Positions 60,151-64,000 of a stretch of 64,000 bases of DNA are shown in pieces. The number at the start of each line of letters is the position of its first letter. Position 1 is the stretch's first letter. The notes beneath the pieces were generated by a model. It had not been told where the DNA came from. It ran no database searches and saw nothing but the letters and a program-made list of their open reading frames with translations. Source of the stretch: Pseudomonas moraviensis (GTDB lineage: Bacteria > Pseudomonadota > Gammaproteobacteria > Pseudomonadales > Pseudomonadaceae); NCBI RefSeq assembly GCF_900105805.1, contig NZ_LT629788.1, forward strand, positions 3,782,001-3,846,000, in the 5' to 3' direction. A program made the translations under genes and the position numbers.

Positions 60151-60885
60151 TTACGGGTACTGCTGAACCGTACCCGGTTGCTGTTGCTGATCACCATACT
60201 GCTGGCCCGGAATCGCCTTCAGGTTGACTTCAACCCGGCGGTTCTGCGCACGGCCATTGACGTCACCGTTGCTGGCGATCGGATTATCCGGGCCGGCGCC
60301 ACGGGCCGACAGGTTGGCACCGCTGACGCCTTGCGAGGTCAGGTAGGTCGCCACGCTCTGCGCACGACGCTGGGACAGGTCCATGTTGTGCTGGCGGCTG
60401 CCGGTGCTGTCGGTGTAGCCGACGATTTCGATCTGGTTCTGGTTGAACTCTTTCAGCGAGTTGGCCAGGTTGTTCAGCGGCTGATAGAAGGTTGGGGCGA
60501 TGTTCGCCGAGTCGGTGGCGAAGGTGATATTGCCCGGCATGATCAGCTTGATCTGATCACCCTGACGCTGCACCTCAACACCAGTGTTGGCCATGCTCGC
60601 GCGCAGTTTCTTTTCCTGCTGGTCGGCGTAGTAACCGTAGCCGGCAGCGGATGCACCGACAACAGCGGCGCCGATCAAGGCGCCCTTGCCACGGTTGTCG
60701 TGGCCGATGGCAGCGCCGGCGAGTGCACCGGCCAGCGCACCGAGGCCACCGTATTTGGCGGTTTTGCTCATGCCTTGCGAGCCACCGTCGGCCTGACCCT
60801 GATTGTCATACGGATTGGGCGAGGCGCAGCCGGACAGCACGGCCACGGCAGTAGCGACAATAATCAAACGACGCGTGGTGAACAT
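60151..60885 (-). CDS. OmpA-family lipoprotein
   Basis: A 244-residue outer-membrane lipoprotein. I chose the ATG at 60885 so that the lipoprotein signal (MFTTRRLIIVATAVAVLSGC, Cys20) is intact. A further in-frame start at 60936 would displace it. A glycine-zipper segment (YGGLGALAGALAGAAIGH) follows. The C-terminal 120 residues are an OmpA-like peptidoglycan-binding domain (IEIVGYTDSTGSRQHNMDLSQRRAQSV). It resembles YiaD/OprL-like envelope anchors. Monocistronic. Confidence 0.9.
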   Translation of the reverse strand: MFTTRRLIIVATAVAVLSGCASPNPYDNQGQADGGSQGMSKTAKYGGLGALAGALAGAAIGHDNRGKGALIGAAVVGASAAGYGYYADQQEKKLRASMANTGVEVQRQGDQIKLIMPGNITFATDSANIAPTFYQPLNNLANSLKEFNQNQIEIVGYTDSTGSRQHNMDLSQRRAQSVATYLTSQGVSGANLSARGAGPDNPIASNGDVNGRAQNRRVEVNLKAIPGQQYGDQQQQPGTVQQYP

Positions 60886-61007
60886 GGAGAGCTCCTGGTC
60901 TTTTTTGCATTCTTTGGTGCAGCGGCCACCGATCAACTAATGGACCTGCGCGGGCGTTGGATCATGACAATGCCCAAAAATTCCGCGCGCCGCCCGTGAC
61001 AAAAAAT

Positions 61008-61652
61008 TCAGGCACGCACAAACGGGTTCTCTCGCATCTCGTCACCCAGACGCGTGTCCGGACCGTGCCCGGTAACAACGGTTGCGTCCTCGTCCAGCGT
61101 ATATAGCCGCTGCTTGATCGAACGCACGATGGTCGCCTGATCGCCGCCCCATAAGTCCGTGCGCCCTACTCCGCGACGAAACAGCGTGTCTCCGGCAATC
61201 AACAGCTTAGCCTCGGAAAACCAGAAGCTCATGGAACCTGGCGTATGCCCCGGCGTGTGCAGCGCGACGCCGCAACCACAGGCCAGTTCTTCATCATCGC
61301 TCAACCAGCGATCCGGCGAGGGTACGGGGGTGTAAGGCACGCCGAACATCTGGCATTGCATTTCGAGGTTGTCCCAGAGGAATTGATCCTCCTTGTGCAA
61401 ATGCAGGGTCGCACCGGTTTTCTCTTTCATCTGCCCGGAAGCCAGGAAGTGATCAAGATGCGCGTGGGTGTGGATGATGCTGACCACCCTCAGACCGAGG
61501 GTATCAAGGCGCGCCATGATCAGATCGGGATTGCCGCCCGGGTCGACGACGATGGCTTTTTTCGTGATCGGGTCGCCGATGATGGTGCAGTTGCACTGAA
61601 GCGGTCCGACGGGGAAGGTTTCGCGGATGAGTGCTGGATTCGGAACGGTCAT
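61008..61652 (-). CDS. MBL-fold metallohydrolase (glyoxalase II-like)
   Basis: A 214-residue metallo-beta-lactamase-fold enzyme with the metal motif HTHAHLDH (near residue 62), a further His ligand in HTPGHTPGSM, D in LIAGDTLFRRGVGRTD and a final His in VVTGHGPDT. The layout is that of the GloB2/YcbL group, which hydrolyses thioesters such as S-lactoylglutathione. I chose the ATG at 61652 with AGGA upstream. A frame open to 61688 adds an unlikely leader. Monocistronic. Confidence 0.9.
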   Translation of the reverse strand: MTVPNPALIRETFPVGPLQCNCTIIGDPITKKAIVVDPGGNPDLIMARLDTLGLRVVSIIHTHAHLDHFLASGQMKEKTGATLHLHKEDQFLWDNLEMQCQMFGVPYTPVPSPDRWLSDDEELACGCGVALHTPGHTPGSMSFWFSEAKLLIAGDTLFRRGVGRTDLWGGDQATIVRSIKQRLYTLDEDATVVTGHGPDTRLGDEMRENPFVRA

Positions 61653-61760
61653 AGGGATCCTGAGCTGAAGGCATGAAGCTGACATCAAGATTCTACGTCA
61701 CACGCCGATACATATCGCCCGAACAGTTTTTTGACGCCATCAATCGGAAAATAGTGGCCA

Positions 61761-61766
61761 TATAAT
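61761..61766 (+). promoter_or_regulatory. Possible promoter -10 of the metalloprotease gene
   Basis: A perfect TATAAT, 86 bp upstream of the protease ATG. A TTGACG lies 23 bp further up (61732-61737), too far for normal spacing, and the 17-bp-spaced hexamer is weak. So an alternative sigma factor or an activator may be needed. Confidence 0.4.
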
Positions 61767-61851
61767 GTCAAAGCTGTTTTTTTTCGTGCAAAATCAAACC
61801 TTGTAGCGGCCACATTTCGGGAAGGGCCGCAGCCTACCTCAGGAATTCTTC

Positions 61852-64000
61852 ATGCCACGCCCTACTGGTTACACCGACACCTGGTCCGCTTCATTGACAG
61901 GGGTAGCTCCTGTCGACAGCCTTATTTCCGGCTATAAATGGGAAAGCACCAAGTGGTACTCCCCTGCGGCAGTGACCAGTCTTACCTACAGTTTCATCGT
62001 CCCTGGTGTTTCAGTCTTCGCACCGAACTACAGCGCCGACAATGAACCAAAGGCCGCCTACGCCCTGACAAACACACAGAAACTGGCGGTAATGGGCGCA
62101 CTGGATAGTTGGGCCGCGGTGGCGAATATCACCTTTCAGTTGACCGGTGAATCCTCGACGAGCGTGGGCGACCTGCGCTTCGGCGGTTACTCGTTGCTGG
62201 ACGACGACGCAGCAGCCTGGGCTTACACTCCTTCCGAAAAGCCTAATGGCGGTGATGTCTGGATCGGACCAAACACCAGTGAACTGTTTCCGGACAAGGG
62301 CACTTATGACTTCATGACATTCGTTCATGAAATCGGTCATGCCATTGGCCTGAAGCATTCGTTCGCACCATCAGCCAACAATGCCATCACGCTCGCTCCG
62401 GCGCTGGATGACGTCGCCTTCACCGTCATGAGCTATAACAACAATTACTCGTACCTGCCGACCACTCCGATGGTGCTCGACATCCTGGCGATCCAGAGCC
62501 TGTATGGCGCCAATACCCAGTGGATGACTGGCAACAACGTGTACTCCTGGGCACCGACACAATCTGTGTTTGAAACCATCTGGGATGCCGGCGGTGTCGA
62601 TACGATCGATGCGAGCAACCAATTGGCGGCCGTCAGCCTTAACCTCAACGAAGGACAGTACAGCACGATCGGTCAGGCCTTTACTGACCAGGCCGGCAAT
62701 GCCTTCAATCAAGGTCTGGCGATTGCATACGGCGCGAAGATAGAAAACGCTACCGGTTCGGTTTTCAATGACACGCTGATCGGCAACGCACTGGATAATC
62801 AACTCAATGGCATGGCGGGTGCCGACAGAATGGAGGGTGGTGCCGGCAACGATATTTATATCGTCGAGAACGTCGGCGACGTGGTCGTCGAAACCGGTAC
62901 TTCGCTCTCGGAAATCGACATGGTCTACTCCTACGTCGACTACACCCTGGGCAATAACGTCGAGATATTGAATCTGGTTGGTAGCGCAAATCTCAGCGGT
63001 ACCGGCAACGCGTTGAACAACACCCTGTCCGGCAACGATGGCAACAACGTACTGGACGGTGGCCTGGGCGCCGACTTCATGGCTGGCGGCGCTGGCAACG
63101 ATACTTACATCCTCGACAACGTCGGTGACGTGATCAGCGAGACCAGCACCCTGGCCAGCGAGATCGACACCGTTCGCGCCTCGATCAGCTACGCACTTGT
63201 CGCCAACGTGGAAAACCTCACGCTCACCGGCACTGCCAATAATTACGCCGTCGGCAACGCGCTGAACAACGTATTGATCGGCAATGACGGCAACAACCAA
63301 CTGGTCGGGGGGGCTGGCCTCGACACCATGATCGGCGGCAAGGGCAATGACGGCTACGGCGTCGATCAGACGGGAGAACTGGCGCTGATTCAGGAATATG
63401 CCAATGAGGGTAACGACACCATTGTCATTGAGTACAGCGCTACCGCCCAGACCAGCACCGTCAGTCTGAACCAGAGCAATCTGCTAAACGTCGAAAATCT
63501 CATCGTCAGCGGCGCAGGGGCGTTCAACCTGACGGGCAACGTGCTGAACAACACCCTGACGGGCAACAGCGACGCCAACTTCATCGACGGTGGCTGGGGC
63601 GCAGATACCATGATCGGCGGCGCCGGTAACGATACTTACATCGTTAACGACATCGCGGATGTGGTGGTCGAGACGGGTACCTCACTCTCGGAAATCGACA
63701 TGGTCTATTCCTACGTCGACTACACCTTGGGCAACAACGTCGAAATCCTCGCTCTGGCAGGTGCCGCAGACCTCAAGGCTACCGGTAATGCCCTGAACAA
63801 CACCCTCTACGGCAACGATGGCAACAACGAACTCGACGGCGGCCTGGGTGCCGACTTCATGACGGGCGGCGCTGGCAACGATACCTACATCGTCGACAAC
63901 GTCGGTGACGTGGTCAGCGAGACCAGCACCCTGGCCAGCGAGATCGACACCGTTCGCGCCTCGATCAGCTATTCTCTTGCCGCCAACGTGGAGAACCTCA
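61852..64000 (+). CDS. Serralysin-family metalloprotease with RTX repeats (partial at window edge)
   Basis: Secreted zinc protease of family M10, read from the ATG at 61852 (AGGA at 61841-61844) to the window edge with no stop, at least 716 residues. The zinc site is HEIGHAIGLKH (H159, E160, H163, H169) and the Met-turn is VMSYNN (M193). There is no Sec signal, as expected for type I export by a C-terminal signal, which lies outside the window. From about residue 300 the protein is made of Gly/Asn/Asp-rich RTX blocks (GGAGNDTYIV, DGGLGADFM) alternating with beta-rich segments. A 780-bp unit repeats almost exactly. No exporter genes are visible here. Confidence 0.9.
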   Translation, partial: MPRPTGYTDTWSASLTGVAPVDSLISGYKWESTKWYSPAAVTSLTYSFIVPGVSVFAPNYSADNEPKAAYALTNTQKLAVMGALDSWAAVANITFQLTGESSTSVGDLRFGGYSLLDDDAAAWAYTPSEKPNGGDVWIGPNTSELFPDKGTYDFMTFVHEIGHAIGLKHSFAPSANNAITLAPALDDVAFTVMSYNNNYSYLPTTPMVLDILAIQSLYGANTQWMTGNNVYSWAPTQSVFETIWDAGGVDTIDASNQLAAVSLNLNEGQYSTIGQAFTDQAGNAFNQGLAIAYGAKIENATGSVFNDTLIGNALDNQLNGMAGADRMEGGAGNDIYIVENVGDVVVETGTSLSEIDMVYSYVDYTLGNNVEILNLVGSANLSGTGNALNNTLSGNDGNNVLDGGLGADFMAGGAGNDTYILDNVGDVISETSTLASEIDTVRASISYALVANVENLTLTGTANNYAVGNALNNVLIGNDGNNQLVGGAGLDTMIGGKGNDGYGVDQTGELALIQEYANEGNDTIVIEYSATAQTSTVSLNQSNLLNVENLIVSGAGAFNLTGNVLNNTLTGNSDANFIDGGWGADTMIGGAGNDTYIVNDIADVVVETGTSLSEIDMVYSYVDYTLGNNVEILALAGAADLKATGNALNNTLYGNDGNNELDGGLGADFMTGGAGNDTYIVDNVGDVVSETSTLASEIDTVRASISYSLAANVENL
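62881..64000 (+). repeat. 780-bp higher-order repeat within the RTX region
   Basis: Sequence from 62881 recurs from 63661 with a 780-bp (260-residue) period, for example the segments at 63121 and 63901 that encode VGDVISETSTLASEID and VGDVVSETSTLASEID, and those at about 62896 and 63676. Each unit holds several RTX blocks. The second copy runs off the window, so the number of copies is not known. Confidence 0.85.

Noticed and set aside
62881..64000. Regular repeats at the window end as a possible CRISPR array
   Set aside because: The repeat is 780 bp, stays in one reading frame and encodes Gly/Asn/Asp RTX motifs.

Overview
The window is a contiguous piece of a GC-rich gammaproteobacterial chromosome, almost certainly a Pseudomonas of the P. 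fluorescens group. The evidence is the complete mra/dcw cell-wall cluster in Pseudomonas order ending in lpxC, the rsmI-lpoA-yraN-SIS-BON block next to rnpB, the sspA/sspB-petABC-rpsI-rplM block, the fhp/hmp-norR pair, and many intergenic REP/REPIN palindromes with the GAGCAGGCTCGC core typical of this group. It is mostly core genome. There are no tRNA genes, insertion sequences, prophage genes or CRISPR arrays that I can see.

Layout. 0.15-5 kb: cyoABCDE (cytochrome bo3 ubiquinol oxidase and heme O synthase) on the minus strand, behind a 0.8 kb gene-free upstream region. 5.8-9.5 kb: dsbB, flavohemoglobin hmp and the divergent NO-sensing regulator norR, with three NorR-type sites and a candidate sigma-54 promoter between them. 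9.6-12.7 kb: cheV, a GNAT acetyltransferase and small or accessory genes. 12.9-13.9 kb: a two-gene HEPN plus winged-HTH/nucleotidyltransferase cassette with a tandem palindromic operator. 14-20.4 kb: RND efflux adaptor and pump with an OmpR-type two-component system. 20.6-24 kb: a small secreted protein, an OprD-family porin and a membrane diguanylate cyclase. 24.2-42 kb: lpxC, ftsZ, ftsA, ftsQ, ddl, murC, murG, ftsW, murD, mraY, murF, murE, ftsI, ftsL, rsmH and mraZ, all on the minus strand and mostly overlapping, read from a promoter with three MraZ boxes. 42.4-47.4 kb: rnpB, rsmI, then lpoA, yraN, a GmhA/DiaA-type SIS protein and a BON lipoprotein. 47.4-52.3 kb: sspB, sspA, petC-petB-petA (cytochrome bc1), rpsI, rplM. 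52.5-61.7 kb: aldo/keto reductase, acyl-CoA dehydrogenase, GATase1-AraC regulator, zapE, trpS with a C-terminal extension, an alpha/beta hydrolase, zapG, an OmpA-like lipoprotein and an MBL hydrolase. 61.85 kb to the end: a secreted serralysin-type metalloprotease with long RTX repeats, cut by the window edge.

How it fits together. The central 18 kb makes the lipid II pathway and the division machinery as one transcription block. The flanking zapE, zapG, lpoA and lpxC genes serve the same envelope and division theme. The cyo and pet operons are two respiratory quinol-oxidising complexes, and hmp/norR detoxifies the nitric oxide that would inhibit them. The least ordinary parts are the HEPN/nucleotidyltransferase cassette, the 780-bp higher-order repeat in the RTX protease, the SIS protein that combines DiaA-like context with GmhA catalytic residues, the TrpS C-terminal fusion, and the regulatory sites at hmp/norR and mraZ.
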